This document shows, in pieces, positions 9,201 through 19,755 of a stretch of DNA of 64,000 nucleotides. This DNA is from Diplonema papillatum. Lineage: Eukaryota > Euglenozoa > Diplonemea > Diplonemida > Diplonemidae. The notes under the pieces are model-generated. The model was not told where the DNA came from. It ran no database searches and saw only the letters and a program-made list of their open reading frames with translations. The translations under genes and the position numbers were made by a program. The DNA lies in NCBI GenBank assembly GCA_030068145.1, contig JAPJBO010000659.1, forward strand, positions 1 to 64,000. Reading direction: 5' to 3'. The number at the start of each line of letters is the position of its first letter. The first letter of the stretch is position 1.

Positions 9201-12200
9201 TCGTAGCACTACGTTTGCATGCTACTGGTGTATGGGGGGTTACGAGTGCATGGATACCATACAGTACACCTACTACGAACAGATTATGGTATGTAGTAGC
9301 TTACTGCGTGGTGTGGAACATGCATCCTCTACTCGTAGTACTACGTTTACATGCTACTGGTGCATGGCGGGCCCTGCATTTCACGAGTGTGTGGATACCT
9401 TACATTGCACCTACTTTGTGCTGCTGGCGTCGCCTTACTGGGAGAAGTACGCGAGCCTCTCGGTGATGCAGGACTACAGCGGCATCGACTTGCTGCTAGT
9501 GAGACAAGTTCCAGATCGAAGCCTTCGTCGAGAACTGCCAGCGGCTAGCCTTCCGGAAGAAGCGCCGTGGGCTCGATCTGTCGTTCACGCGCGTGGCAGA
9601 CGCAGGGCACACCGGCGTTCTCGCCAGGGAGCGTCCCCTCTACGTCAACTACTTCCTCGGCTCTCGCATGGTATGCGCAGAGCCTGCTGTGCTCTGCATA
9701 CCTGCGAGTGCATGGATACCTTAGAGTACACCTACTACGAACAGATTATGGTATGTGGTAGCTTACTACGTGCTGTGTATACATACATCCTCTACTCGTA
9801 GTACTACGTTTACATGTTACTGGTGTATGGTGGGCTCTGCATTTCACGAGTGCGTGGATACCTTACAGTACACCTACTTTGTGCTGCTGGCGTCGCCTTA
9901 CTGGGAGAAGTACGCGAGCCTTTCGGTGAATGCAGGACTACAGCGGCATCGACTTGCTGCTCGGCGACAAGTTCCAGATCGAAGCCTTCGTTGACAACTG
10001 CCAGCGGCTAGCCTTCCGGAAGAAGCGCCGTGGGCTCGATCTGTCGTTCACGCGTGTGGCAGACGCGGCGACAAGTTCCAGATCGAAGCCTTCGTTGACA
10101 ACTGCCAGCGGCTAGCCTTCCGGAAGAAGCGCCGTGGGCTCGATCTGTCGTTCACGCGTGTGGCAGACGCGGCGACAAGTTCCAGATCGAAGCCTTCGTT
10201 GACAACTGCCAGCGGCTAGCCTTCCGGAAGAAGCGCCGTGGGCTCGATCTGTCGTTCACGCGTGTGGCAGACGCGGCGACGTAGTATTTCGTTTACATGC
10301 TACTTGTATACGAGTCTATGCCATAAACATACATGAGAGTGCGGCAAGATTCTGCTCAAACTCCAAACTAAAATATGCCTTCAAACATACATGAGAGAGG
10401 CAAGATTCTGCTCAAACGCTAAACTAAAACGTGCCTTCAAGCATACATGAGAGAGAAAAGATTCTGCTCATATACTGATCTAAGATATGCCATCAAGCAT
10501 ACATGAGCGAGGCAAGATTCTGCTCAAACACTAAACTAAGACATGCCTTCAAGCATACATGAGCGAGACAAGATTCTGCTCAAACACTAAACTAAGACAT
10601 GCCTTCAAGCATAGATGAGAGAGACAATATTCTGCTGAAACACTAAACTAAATTATGCCATCAAACATACATGAGAGAGGCAACATTCTGCTCAAACACC
10701 AAACCTAAGATCTTCATCCCCTGCCCGCAGATGACGTTGAAGTCGAAGATGCTCGAAACGCTGCGCGATTCGATGCGGGATCCTTACTCGGTGACGCCGA
10801 GGACGTTCATCTTGGTCCCCCGCTCGCAGGACGAGCGCTACGAGTATCTCAACGACAGCCGGCCTGCGACGTGGATCGCGAAGTCGTCTCACGGGTCGAA
10901 GGGACTCGGCGTGAAGATCTCGAAGGACAAGCACAGCGTCCTCCAATACGTCGACGCGCAGCCGAAGAAGTACAAGTGGGTCGTCCAGCAGTACGTCGAA
11001 AGGCCGTTCCTGCTGCAAGGCCGCAAGTTCGACATCCGGACGTGGGTCCTGATGACGGGGCAGCGCGTGTTCGTGTACAAAAGGGGCGTCTGCCGCACCT
11101 CCAGTTACCAGTACTCAGACGCGTCCCTCGGCAATCTCGACGATCACCTGACGCATCTCACCAACCACCACATCCAAGAGACCGGCAAGCGCTACCAGAT
11201 GTACGAACAGGGCAACGAACTTTGGTTCCACCAACTCCACGAGTGCATGCAGGTAATTCCGTTCTTTTTACATAAGCGCCAGTATGAAAGGAAATGCTCG
11301 ACGATGCTGCCCGACAAAAAAAAAACAGAAGGGATCCCAAGTGTTGTAACTACCGAACCGCGTGTTGAACGGACGTGAGGTCATGCGGGTCTAGCACGAC
11401 GAGACACACAAACACAACAGGTCAAAGTCCTGAGTGAGAAAGCAACACACGGTGGTGTAAGCGAAGAACAAATCAGATTGTGTTTGTACTGTATTTGCCG
11501 CTCACCTCTATATTTCCTCCCTTCCATTCGGAGTCGAAGCAGCAACGTCGAGTATTTTTTGTAGGAAAATAAACTTGTTTCTTTGAAGACTTAGAGTAAT
11601 CCGAACGACAGGTTTGCCGCTCCAATCCGTCCAGAGAAACAAACTTCCTGCACCACTTCATGTGGTCAGCAGCAAGATTAGCAGCTTTCTGGCTTTCACC
11701 TTTTGCTCCAACCATACGGCGCGCTGCAAGCAGCAGGAGCGGTGGACGAGAGTGACAGCCACAAGCATAGGAGTGAGGATTTTAACCACATACAGACGGA
11801 GGGTGGGGTGTTAATTTTGGGAAAATGAACTTTCAGGGCAAACTTTGGGTCATACCCAAAAGGGGGGGTTCGTAGGTCAAAAACGGGAACCGAAGGGCGA
11901 ATTTGAAAGATTTCGTGGCAGGTCTTTCAAATGCGCACCTCGACATTGAATGAGTACACATGGAAGTGACCCAGGCCGGGCCCCCGTGCCTCTTGCAGAT
12001 ACTCGCGAACAACTTGTATGAACTACGCCATATGGCGTAGTTCGTCTGTTTGTGGTTAATATCTTTTTGCATGAGCAGGCCACTCGTCTGGTCACTCGTT
12101 AGGTCACTCGTTCGTTTGTACAGATTGCTCCGTTCTCCTCCCTGACTTGTTCTCGGATTAGGATGACACATACTACTACTACTACTTGCACAAGCAAGCC

Positions 12201-13830
12201 ATTCGTCTGGTCACTCGTTAGGTCACTCGTTTGTTTGTACAGATTGCTCCGTTCTCCTCCCTGACTTGTTCTCGGATTACGATGACGCATACTACTACTA
12301 CTACTACTTGCACGAGCAAGCCACTCGTCTGGTCACTCGTTAGGTCACTCGTTTGTTTGTACAGATTGCTCCGTTCTCCTCCCTGACTTGTTCTCGGATT
12401 AGGATGACACATACTACTACTACTACTACTTGCATGAGCAGGCCACTCGTCTGGTCACTCGTTAGGTCACTCGTTTGTTTGTACAGATTGCTCCGTTCTC
12501 CTCCCTGACTTGTTCCCGGATTAGGATGACACATACTACTACTACTACTTGCATGAGCAAGCCACTCGTCTGGTCACTCGTTAGGTCACTCGTTTGTTTG
12601 TACAGATTGCTCCGTTCTCCTCCCTGACTTGTTCTCGGATTAGGATGACACATACTACTACTACTACTTGCACGAGCAAGCCACTCGTCTGGTCACTCGT
12701 TAGGTCACTCGTTTGCTTGTACAGATTGCTCCGTTCTCCTCCCTGACTTGTTCTCGGATTAGGATACACATTCAGCCGGTCCCGTCCCTATCTCTTGAAA
12801 CTGCGTCGAAGTGCCTGCCGCTGTTTATCACAGTGAATCACGGTCCACCGTCTACCAGGTCCATCCCTAGCCCCTAGAGCTGCATCGAATTGCCCGGTGC
12901 TGTATTCTTCGGTCTATCACGGTCTATCAAAGAGGGGATGGACCGGCTCACACATACAACTACTACTATAAGCAGGCATGTGTGTGTGTGTGATCCACCA
13001 ACAGTAGAAAACTGGTGCTGCGATGTCAACACTGCTCCATCGAATGCACGAAGGATGGCCAGAGGTTCCAAGGTCTGAGGGGACTCCGCGCGCATGAGAG
13101 ACGTTGCCACCTCGCGGGTGTGAGATTCTGATCCACGTCGTTTGAGCCTCATCGGGTTCTTGATTGCTGGCTGGTCTATGTCTCATTCCGCACCCGCTTA
13201 CCCTGACTAACGGGAAAAACTCGAAGCGTCTGTACGAGTGAACGCACACTAACATGAGAGGATGAAGGCACGTATATGCCGCCTGGCCCTGTGCTAGGCG
13301 TAGTTTGTGGTTGTACTTATTTCCGAACAACCTACTACGAGTTTCCTTATCCCTCAAAACCAGCACCAATAACAACGACCCCCCCCCCCCTTGGTCACAT
13401 TCAATACGGGTGTGATCGTGGTGTCGGTCGCAACAGTCGTTTGGTAGCCAAAGAGAGAGAGATAGAGAGAAAAAGAGCGCCAGAGAGAAAAGAAAAGATA
13501 ACGTTATCTTCCGGAAAAGAAGGGTTACGCGAACCCCCGAAAAAAAAAATAAAAACAAAAAAACAAAAACCGAAAAAAAAAAAAAAAAAAAATGCAAACC
13601 GACGAAGACCCCAAAAACCTTTTTCAACCTCTCCAATTCCCTTCAAGCTAGACCATTATACAACGACCCCCCCCCCCCTGCAGGCGGCATAGAGAAAGAA
13701 GAACTACTCTACGGCACCAGAAAGTCCAAAAATACCATGGTAAAGAAAATTAAAGTTAAAATTAGAAGTAAAAGGAGAAAAAAGAAATTGGCGACAACGA
13801 AAGAAAGAACAGAAAAAACAGAAAACGGGG

Positions 13831-13863
<33 letters not shown>

Positions 13864-16270
13864 ACTCTGCATTCCGCGAAGAAGACTTGATGCTAGCATC
13901 AAACACTTAGAGACAAGTAGCGCCTGAACACGAAACTAAGATTTTCCCCCCTGCAGAATCTGCCGACGCCGAAGTCCTTTTACAAGGACATCGAACCCCA
14001 GTTGAACCACCTGACGGCGATCATGTTTCGAGCCGCCCAGCCTCACATCGTGCAGAGCCCGCCGCCCATCGAGTCCTTCCAACTGTTCGGCTTCGACTTC
14101 CTCGTCGACGACAGCATGCGGGTCTGGCTGCTGGAAGTCAACGGGAGCCCCGCCATCGCGGAGTATTTGAAGGTTTGCCAGCATTTTTCTTTGTACCTAT
14201 AGTAGGGAAAGAAACTTGTTTCTTTGAAGACTAACAACATTCCGAAAGACAGGTTTGCCGCTCCAATCCGTCCAGAGAAACAAAGTAGTGAGGATTTTAT
14301 TATGAGCCACATGCAGTGTGTGAGGAAACTGAACCGCCCAATTAGGACCTTCTGATCATGATCATTTGCCAAATTTGCCGCCTGAAACCACGTCCAGCCA
14401 GGCCTTACGTTCAGCATGCTCAACGTACTGATGTCAGCACGTTAATTTTCTTAGTTTCTCTTTGTACACGTGCTGAAATCAGTACGTTATCAGCACGTAC
14501 TATCTTTTCTGCAGATTCATCTGGGGCGTCAACCACAGTAACGGCAGATCCTGCTGTTGCTTACCGCAACACTGGAGGGTTGAGGCCGGAGAGGAGGCAG
14601 AGGCAAAGACATGCACCACTGGCAGGTGATCTATTTCTTTTTTGCCTGACCCTACGTACTGATTTTCAGTAGGTATTTAGCTCCAAGACAAAAGAGCTGC
14701 GTAAGCCCTGCGTCCAGGATTTGGGCTCAGGGTAGTGCCGTCAACGAAAAACTCTAGTTTCCCTTTTCTACTTTCTTCTACTCTCGCGGTACGGGTTTTC
14801 GAGACATTGCAACGTGTTCCAAAAATGTAAGCCTGCGCAATGAGCGAACCAACACCAAACTAAGATCATGTCACTGTCACAGTTTACATGTCCGTGCTTC
14901 ACATGGAGATCCCTAACTCAAGACATCCGGAGGACATCAGGAGGTAAATGTGCTGTATCCCACACGAAACACAAGGAAATCTGGGTTTAGTGGTTTTAGT
15001 GGCGGGCGTAAGCGGTCAACAAAAAGGACCCACTTTGTAGTTGTATTGGTAGGAAAAGAAACTTGTTTCTTTGAAGTCTAATAATAATCCGAACGCACCA
15101 CTTCATGTGGTCAGCAGCAAGATTAGCAGCTTTCTGGCTTCACCTTTTAACTCCAACCATACGGCGCGCGGCAAGCAGAGCAGGAGCGGTGGACGAGAGT
15201 GACAGACACAAGCATAGGAGTGAGGATTTTATTATTTTCTCCCGTCGAGTTGAGCACACAGGCAGTCCCTCGAGTATTTTATTTAGCGCCAGCTTGGAAG
15301 GAGATACTCGACAAAACCTGCCAGACAAAGAACCGAAGGGATTCCTAAGTGCTTGTAACTACCGATGTTGAACGGATGTGAGGTCATGCGGGTCTACCCC
15401 AACACGACAAAACTCACAAAGGCAACAGGTCAAAGTCCTGAGTGAGAAAACAACACACGGTGGTGTAAGCGAAGAACAAAAATGCCCGCATCCCTTTTTC
15501 GGTTGGTGGTGGGTGGTCAATCGACAGGGTTCTTCTGCGGGGGTCCAACGAGGCACCACGAAAGTCAACTAGAGTTTCAGCTTGGTGTGAGTTTGATCAA
15601 AGAACAAAGACCAGCCACAGTCAACGCCGCGTGGGCGCTGAATCGTCATGTTTCAAACCCCCGATTGCGCGTAACCTGGCAGCACCACCCAGACGGTGTA
15701 GGTGGTACAAAGGTGCAGTTGCCCGCATCCAACCGGCAATCAGCTCGCATCGGGGGGTGAGACAGAAAAGCAGCGTAGAAGGTGGACGGTGTGACTGGAA
15801 AGCAGGTCCCTCTTGCACGGGGAGTCCCTCAAGGGACTGTGCTCGGTCCAATATTGCTCCTATTCTGTATTGACGAGTTGGGGAAGCTGCTTGCCGACCT
15901 GGGTACGAGCATGGGCAATACAACAGATGGGCAGCCGATACTCACACTGGATGACGTCGGAGTGGTCGTAACCGGGGATAGCGTTGACGAGCTGAAAGAA
16001 AGAGCACAGGTGAGCCTCCAGGGTGTGGTTGGTTAAACCAGTAAAGTCCTGCCCGAAAACAACAACAAAAACCGACCGCGTACTACGAGAAACAGTGTGG
16101 TTGGTTAGGCTCAATAAGAGAACTTCACACAGCCTTCACCTCCACCCTACACACAGCGCGACATGGTTGCCGACCTGGCGGAAGTCATCATGAAAGACAC
16201 GGACACATCGACGTACCTAGCATCGCAACGAGGCGACCGGCCAAATGACTTCGTCGAGCTGAACGTCTGA
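5730..16270 (+). CDS. TTL: Tubulin--tyrosine ligase, four exons (join 5730-6290, 10731-11252, 13957-14172, 16157-16270)
   Basis: Adds a C-terminal tyrosine to detyrosinated alpha-tubulin with ATP; cytoplasmic, acting on microtubules and flagella. The joined frame gives 470 residues and all introns are phase 0. Residues 85-187 match the TTL N-terminal domain (FVLCQ, LLASPYWEKY, LYVNYFLGSRM). Residues 188-361 hold the ATP-grasp core: WIAKSSHGSKGLGVKIS (235-251), VVQQYVERPFLL (271-282), GRKFDIRTWVLM (284-295), HLTNHHIQE (329-337), YEQGNELWF (345-353). Residues 402-426 read FQLFGFDFLVD..WLLEVNGSP, the metal-binding EVNG motif. The EVNG-SPA ending and compact size favour TTL itself over TTL-like glutamylases. 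Animal TTL is about 380 residues; the excess is a basic, low-complexity N-terminal extension of about 84 residues, so an ATG nearer residue 95 or an upstream exon cannot be excluded. Confidence 0.9.
6291..6490 (+). repeat. TTL intron 1 module, copy 1
   Basis: About 200 bp directly after the exon 1 donor. Parts recur at 9132-9420 and 9671-9885 (for example CCTACTACGAACAGATTATG and ACGAGTGCATGGATACC), each time next to a copy of exon 1 sequence. Confidence 0.8.
6518..6735. repeat. Dispersed 220-245-bp repeat, copy 1
   Basis: Nearly identical to 30130-30357 (I see about one substitution), ending in a CT microsatellite plus CTTCTTG. There is no ORF of recognisable function. The identity over a 24-kb distance implies recent copying. 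Confidence 0.85.
6736..9131 (-). mobile_element. VIPER/Ngaro-like retroelement with clear split direct repeats, in TTL intron 1
   Basis: On the minus strand: A1 (9131-9016), RT/RNase H ORF (8932-7310), B1 (7314-7102), A2 (7087-6972), B2 (6948-6736). A1/A2 match over 116 bp and B1/B2 over 213 bp, both almost identical. This is the textbook A1-ORF-B1A2B2 arrangement. The ORF stop lies inside the edge of B1, and only about 85 bp separate the ORF start from A1, so there is no room for gag or a tyrosine recombinase. It is antisense to TTL. The B2 end touches a CT tract. Confidence 0.75.
7310..8932 (-). pseudogene. Reverse transcriptase / RNase H, interrupted by one in-frame TAG
   Basis: One frame of 541 codons broken only by TAG at 7745-7747. 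The RT half has RQRFILWTLDGNR, a DFRTGFYAIEIP block (the first catalytic-region block), the LPMGHACAPELMH motif, and VVHVWIDNIRYAG, where the usual YxDD box reads WIDN. The RNase H half starts with VFVDAS, then the stop, then GWGGVL; ESRLHINVLEAMAF supplies the Glu, DVVVDNTTVQG the next Asp, and WVRSEGNPADLPSR the last. Both D and E positions look intact. The style resembles VIPER/Ngaro RTs of protists; the clade needs a phylogeny. The stop may be a recent mutation, since the rest is open. Confidence 0.8.
9132..9420 (+). repeat. TTL intron 1 modules, copies 2 and 3
   Basis: Two consecutive partial copies of the sequence at 6299-6490, with about 90% identity by eye. They follow directly on the A1 end of the retroelement. 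Confidence 0.75.
9421..9670 (+). pseudogene. Intronic copy of TTL exon 1, 3' half, with its donor site
   Basis: Repeats residues 106-187 of exon 1 and the GCATG|GTATGC donor. A small change near 9497 (CTAGTGAGACAAG in place of CTCGGCGACAAG) shifts the frame, so it cannot encode the TTL segment as a cassette exon. Confidence 0.8.
9671..9885 (+). repeat. TTL intron 1 module, copy 4
   Basis: Follows the exon copy just as the original module follows exon 1, showing that exon end and intron start were copied as one block. Confidence 0.75.
9886..10274 (+). pseudogene. Third exon 1 copy containing a 104-bp triplication
   Basis: Starts like the copy at 9421, has a 1-nt insertion in GGTGAATGCAGG that shifts frame, then repeats a 104-bp block three times (9963, 10067, 10171). 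The block is TTL codons about 131-165. Since 104 is not a multiple of 3, the frame changes at each junction. Confidence 0.8.
10320..10715. repeat. 56-57-bp tandem repeat, about 7 copies
   Basis: Units contain ACATGAGAGAG, AAGATTCTGCTCAAAC and ACTAAACTAAGA, with moderate divergence. It ends just upstream of the TTL exon 2 acceptor. Confidence 0.85.
10731..11252 (+). CDS. TTL: TTL exon 2 (residues 188-361, ATP-grasp core)
   Basis: Acceptor CTGCCCGCAG|ATGACG and donor GCATGCAG|GTAATT; 174 codons, phase 0 at both ends. Carries the nucleotide-binding and catalytic motifs of the ligase. Confidence 0.93.
11268..11475. repeat. Dispersed repeat R1, copy 1
   Basis: About 200 bp, shared with 15288-15482 and 29908-30112. 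Landmarks are TGCCCGACAAA, GAACGGACGTGAGGTCATGC and CAACACACGGTGGTG. No coding function seen. Confidence 0.8.
11550..11780. repeat. Dispersed repeat R4, copy 1
   Basis: Shared with 14205-14300 (partial) and 15045-15240. Landmarks are AAACTTGTTTCTTTGAAG, CACTTCATGTGGTCAGCAGC and AGCATAGGAGTGAGGATTTT. Confidence 0.75.
12020..12043. repeat. Perfect 24-nt palindrome
   Basis: GAACTACGCC and its complement around the centre CCATATGG; both arms match at every position. Confidence 0.9.
12060..12775. repeat. 119-122-bp tandem repeat, about 6 copies
   Basis: Units contain GGTCACTCGTTAGGTCACTC, TTGCTCCGTTCTCCTCC and a (TAC)n run of varying length that accounts for the period change. Minus-strand reading frames through it are repeat artefacts. 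Confidence 0.9.
12776..13956. other. Rest of TTL intron 2, homopolymer-rich, no gene
   Basis: Holds a short TG run (about 12977), poly-C tracts near 13380 and 13668, and A-rich tracts near 13540-13600 and 13800-13860. I see no coding or RNA gene. Confidence 0.6.
13957..14172 (+). CDS. TTL: TTL exon 3 (residues 362-433)
   Basis: Acceptor CCCTGCAG|AATCTG and donor TTTGAAG|GTTTGC; 72 codons, phase 0. Ends in the metal-binding block FQLFGFDFLVD..EVNGSPA typical of TTL. Confidence 0.92.
14173..16156. other. TTL intron 3, mosaic of dispersed repeats
   Basis: Contains R4 fragments (14205-14300, 15045-15240), a degraded R2 copy (about 14925-15030), R1 (15288-15482) and a LINE RT fragment (15782-16036). 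Between 14400 and 14510 lie several ACGTACTGA/TCAGCACGT inverted motifs. Confidence 0.65.
15782..16036 (+). pseudogene. Non-LTR (LINE) reverse transcriptase fragment
   Basis: Reads GKQVPLARGVPQGTVLGPIL, the highly typical LINE RT block, followed by a degenerate catalytic box (LTLDDVGVVV instead of YADD) and DSVDELKERAQ. Only about 80 residues remain, with no stop-free extension on either side. A dead insertion in TTL intron 3, sense to the gene. Confidence 0.8.
16157..16270 (+). CDS. TTL: TTL exon 4 (residues 434-470, stop TGA)
   Basis: Acceptor CCTACACACAG|CGCGAC, phase 0. It encodes RDMVADLAEVIMKDTD and a short tail ending ELNV-stop at 16268-16270. This matches the last TTL helix that follows the EVNG motif. 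The frame match and position complete the gene. Confidence 0.85.
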   Translation, partial: RDMVADLAEVIMKDTDTSTYLASQRGDRPNDFVELNV

Positions 16271-16289
16271 TCGTTTCCTCGTCTTGCAG

Positions 16290-16830
16290 AAGGGCTCTTC
16301 GTGCCCCCTGATGTATGCTCCCTGTGCAGCCGATGCCCCTGAGGTACGTCTTGGGTAAGATCTCTTCGTGAAGCCGATGTGCAGCCGATTCCTGGGTAAG
16401 ATCTCTTGCAGCCGATGCCCCTGATGTACGTCCTGGCCCTGATGTACGTCCTGGGTAAGATCTCGTGCAGCCGATGCCCCTGATCTGGAGTAAGATTTCT
16501 TCGTGAAGCCGATGTGCAGCCGATGCCCCTGAGGTACGTCCTGGCCCTGATTCACGTCCTGGGTATGATCTCTTGTGCAGCCAATGCCCCTGATGTACGT
16601 CCTGGGTATGATCTTTTGTGCAGCCGATGCCCCTGAGGTACGTCCTGGCCCTGATTTATATCCTGGGTATGATCTCTTGTGCAGCCAATGCCCCCTGGGT
16701 ATGATCTCTTGTGCAGCCGATGCCCCTGAGGTGCGTCTTGAGTATGATCTCTTCGTGAAGCCGATGTGCAGCCGATGCCCCTGAGGTACATCTTGGGTAT
16801 GATCTCTTGCAGCCGCATGCCCCTGAGGCA
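16290..16830. repeat. Degenerate tandem repeat (45-60-bp units)
   Basis: Repeats of GTGCAGCCGATGCCCCTGA and TACGTCCTGGGTATGATCTC in variable order, starting about 20 bp after the TTL stop, so it may form part of the TTL 3' UTR. Confidence 0.8.
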
Positions 16831-16834
16831 CGTC

Positions 16835-18560
16835 TTGCTTGTCGCTTCCCGAAGACCTTCATGTGCCACCGATACTTGAGGTGCTTCCCGAGTCTTGTCG
16901 CTTCCCAGCAAAGACCTCTTTTTCCTCGTAGCATACCCTCGGAGTATCTCCTGCCGATGCCTCGAGGTTCCCTTGCACAATTTGCGCACTTAACCATGGT
17001 TAAGAAGACGACTGAAAGCACAGACACAAAGATAGCTCAAAGCATTTGCAAAATAACACGACAAGCCTCTAGGAAAAAACCCGTTTTCACAGTTCTTTCT
17101 GGGTAAGACCTCGTTGTGCCACCGACACCCTTGAGGTGCTTCCCGAGTCTTGTCGTTTCCCAGCAAAGTCTTCTCGTAGCACACCCTCGGAGTACCTCCT
17201 GCCGATACCTTGGGTATTTCCTGGGTAGCACCTCTTCGTGTCGTCGAAACCCGTAGGAGTAATCCCCGAGTCTTGTCGCCTTGAGGTGCTTTCCGAGTGT
17301 TGTCGTTTCCCAGCAAAGACCTTTTTTTCCTCGTAGCACACCCTCGGCCGATACCTTGGGTATTTCCTGGGTAACACCTCTTCGTGTCGTCGAAACCCGT
17401 GGGAGTAATCCCCGAGTCTTGTCGCCTTGAGGTGCTTTCCGAGTGTTGTCGTTTCCCAGCAAAGACCTCTTTTTTGCGACAACCAATTTCTGCTTCCCTG
17501 GAGACAGTATTTGTTACAGCTAAAAAGAACGTTGGCAGCGGTTTAACCAGAACACATGTAGGTTAAATCGCAAACAAAACATACCCTCGCCACCGATACC
17601 CTTGAGGTGCTTCCCGAGTCTTGTCGTTTCCCAGCAAAGACCTCTTTTTCCTCGTAGCACACCCTCGGAGTACCTCCTGCCGATACCTTGGGTATTTCCT
17701 GGGTAACACCTCTTCGTGTCGTCGAAACCCGTGGGAGTAATCCCCGAGTCTTGTCGCCTTGAGGTGCTTTCCGAGTCTTGTCGTTTCCCAGCAAAGACCT
17801 CTTTTTTGCGACAACCAATTTCTGCTTCCCTGGAGACAGTATTTGTTACAGCTAAAAAGAACGTTGGCAGCGGTTTAACCAGAACACATGTAGGTTAAAT
17901 CGCACAAACAAAACATACCCTCGCCACCGATACCCTTGAGGTGCTTCCCGAGTCTTGTCGTTTCCCAGCAAAGACCTCTTTTTCCTCGTAGCACACCCTC
18001 GGAGTACCTCCTGCCGATACCTTGGGTATTTCCTGGGTAACACCTCTTCGTGTCGTCGAAACCCGTAGGAGTAATCCCCGAGTCTTGTCGCCTTGAGGTG
18101 CTTTCCGAGTGTTGTCGTTTCCCAGCAAAGACCTCTTTTTCCTCGTAGCACACCCTCGGAGTACCTCCTGCCGATACCTTGGGTATTTCCTGGGTAACAC
18201 CTCTTCGTGTCGTCGAAACCCGTAGGAGTAATCCCCGAGTCTTGTCGCCTTGAGGTGCTTTCCGAGTCTTGTCGTTTCCCAGCAAAGACCTTCTCGTAGC
18301 ATACCCTCGGAGTACCTCCTGCATGCCTTGAGGTTCCTTCTGGGTAAAACCTCATTGTGTGATGGGGTATTCCCTTGTCGCTTCCCGAAGACCGTCATTG
18401 TGCCACCGATACCTTGAGGTGCTTCCCGAGTCTTGTCGTTTCCCAGCAAAGACCTCTTCTCGTAGCACGCCCTCGGAGTACTTCCTGCCGATACCTTGAG
18501 GTTCTTTCTGGGTACGACCTCTTCGTGTAGTCGAAATCTGGAGAAATCCCCGAGTTTTGT
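16835..18560. repeat. Complex tandem array, about 160-330-bp higher-order units
   Basis: Built from submotifs CGAGTCTTGTCGTTTCCCAG, CAAAGACCTCTTTTT, CGGAGTACCTCCTGCCGATA and ACACCTCTTCGTGTCGTCGA. A 332-bp block (17489-17820) is repeated nearly exactly at 17821-18160. A related copy in opposite orientation lies at 44400-44700. Confidence 0.85.
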
Positions 18561-18975
18561 GGGCTGCAAGGAATTGCCTTGTGGAGGTGGTTCTGCCTTG
18601 TTTTTGCATTCTGCAGCCATTATTTCAGCCTAAACGGGCATCCGACGAGTTATTTTGGATTTCCCGAGCATTTTAGGACCTATGTTTCTAGTTTCGGGTT
18701 GCTGGGGGCCCCCCTTTCTCCGGCAAAACAGGGGTCTTTTACGGTCCTTTTCGGGTCCTCGGAGTCTTGTCGTTTCCAGCAAAGACCTCTTTTTTCTCGT
18801 AGCATACCCTTGGGAGTACTTCTTGCCGACGCCTTGAGGTACTTCCTGGGCAAGATTTTCCCCAGGGGACACTTCCCAGACTCTTTCAAGCAACCCCACT
18901 CTACACGGGTGAACTCCAGCCCCAGAAACCGGAGTTAGATTTTCGAGAAAAAAATGAAAGGACGCGCAAAGCAAC
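18560..18975. other. Array flank, no gene
   Basis: Mostly unique sequence with further decayed array submotifs near 18760-18850; no gene recognised. Confidence 0.5.
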
Positions 18976-18979
18976 GCCC

Positions 18980-19215
18980 GCTGTTGCGGGTTGTCGATTG
19001 ATAGAGTGAGCCGATGCCGCTCATCTCACCTTTAAGACACGGCTGTGACACAGACGCTAGCGTCCGGCTTTGTGCATGTGTGTTGCTGTGGTTGTCCTTG
19101 ACAGAGTGAGCCGATGCCTCTCATCTCACCTTTAAGACACGGCTGTGCCACGCGTGCTCTTGACAGGCGCTAGCGTCCGGCATTGTGCATGTGTGTTACA
19201 GTCGTTGTGGTTGAC
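18980..19215. repeat. Two tandem copies of a 115-bp dispersed repeat
   Basis: Landmarks TCATCTCACCTTTAAGACAC and GACGCTAGCGTCCGGC (the latter holds the palindrome GACGCTAGCGTC). A third copy is at 30375-30495. Confidence 0.8.
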
Positions 19216-19224
19216 AAGTTAGGT

Positions 19225-19450
19225 ACCAGGGAAAGCCTGCTACACGGGAGCCAAGCTTCACGTTCGGCGGTACTGCAAAACTAAAGCATCAAGGCGTGGC
19301 GCACTGGGGGCTTGGCGCTTACGCTGAACACAAGCTCGTCGAGACGGTCGGCCTTGTGGCCCTGTGCTGCCTCCGATTCAAGCTTTGCAGAAGCTGTGAT
19401 TGACCGTCACGTTCCTGGATCAGGAGCGGCCTTTTTCTTCTTCTTCTTTC
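19225..19450. repeat. Dispersed repeat, inverted relative to 37255-37510
   Basis: About 220 bp matching the reverse complement of 37255-37510 with roughly 85-90% identity by eye (TACACGGGAGCCAAGCTTCA, GAACACAAGCTCGTCGAGAC). Confidence 0.75.
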
Positions 19451-19617
19451 TTCTGCGGCTGGAGTTCAGCACGCCCCTTCCCCGAATCGACATACCGGCT
19501 TCGAGCCGGAGTAGAGTAACTCTCTAGAGGTACCGCAAGAGTTAAACTAGAGTAACCTTGAACCTAGCGCTAGACTGTGTGCAGAAGACCCAGGCCCATC
19601 CTCCATTTTCTTTTTCT

Positions 19618-19755
19618 GTATAAGCACCTGCTTTGTAGGAAATACTGGAGGAGACTGCCAGTTGCAAAATCTCGAAGGAGGTAAATGCGTGCTGTAGCCC
19701 ACACGAAACACAGGTAGTCTGGGTTTCGTGGCGGGCGTAAGCTCTGACAAAAACG
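19618..19755. repeat. Dispersed repeat R2, copy
   Basis: About 130 bp: CACCTGCTTTGTAGGAAAT, AGGAGGTAAATG, GCTGTAGCCCACACGAAACA, GTGGCGGGCGTAAGC. Other copies are at 21787-21890, 29680-29815, 47268-47385, 56172-56302 and 63307-63437, with a decayed one near 14925. Confidence 0.85.
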
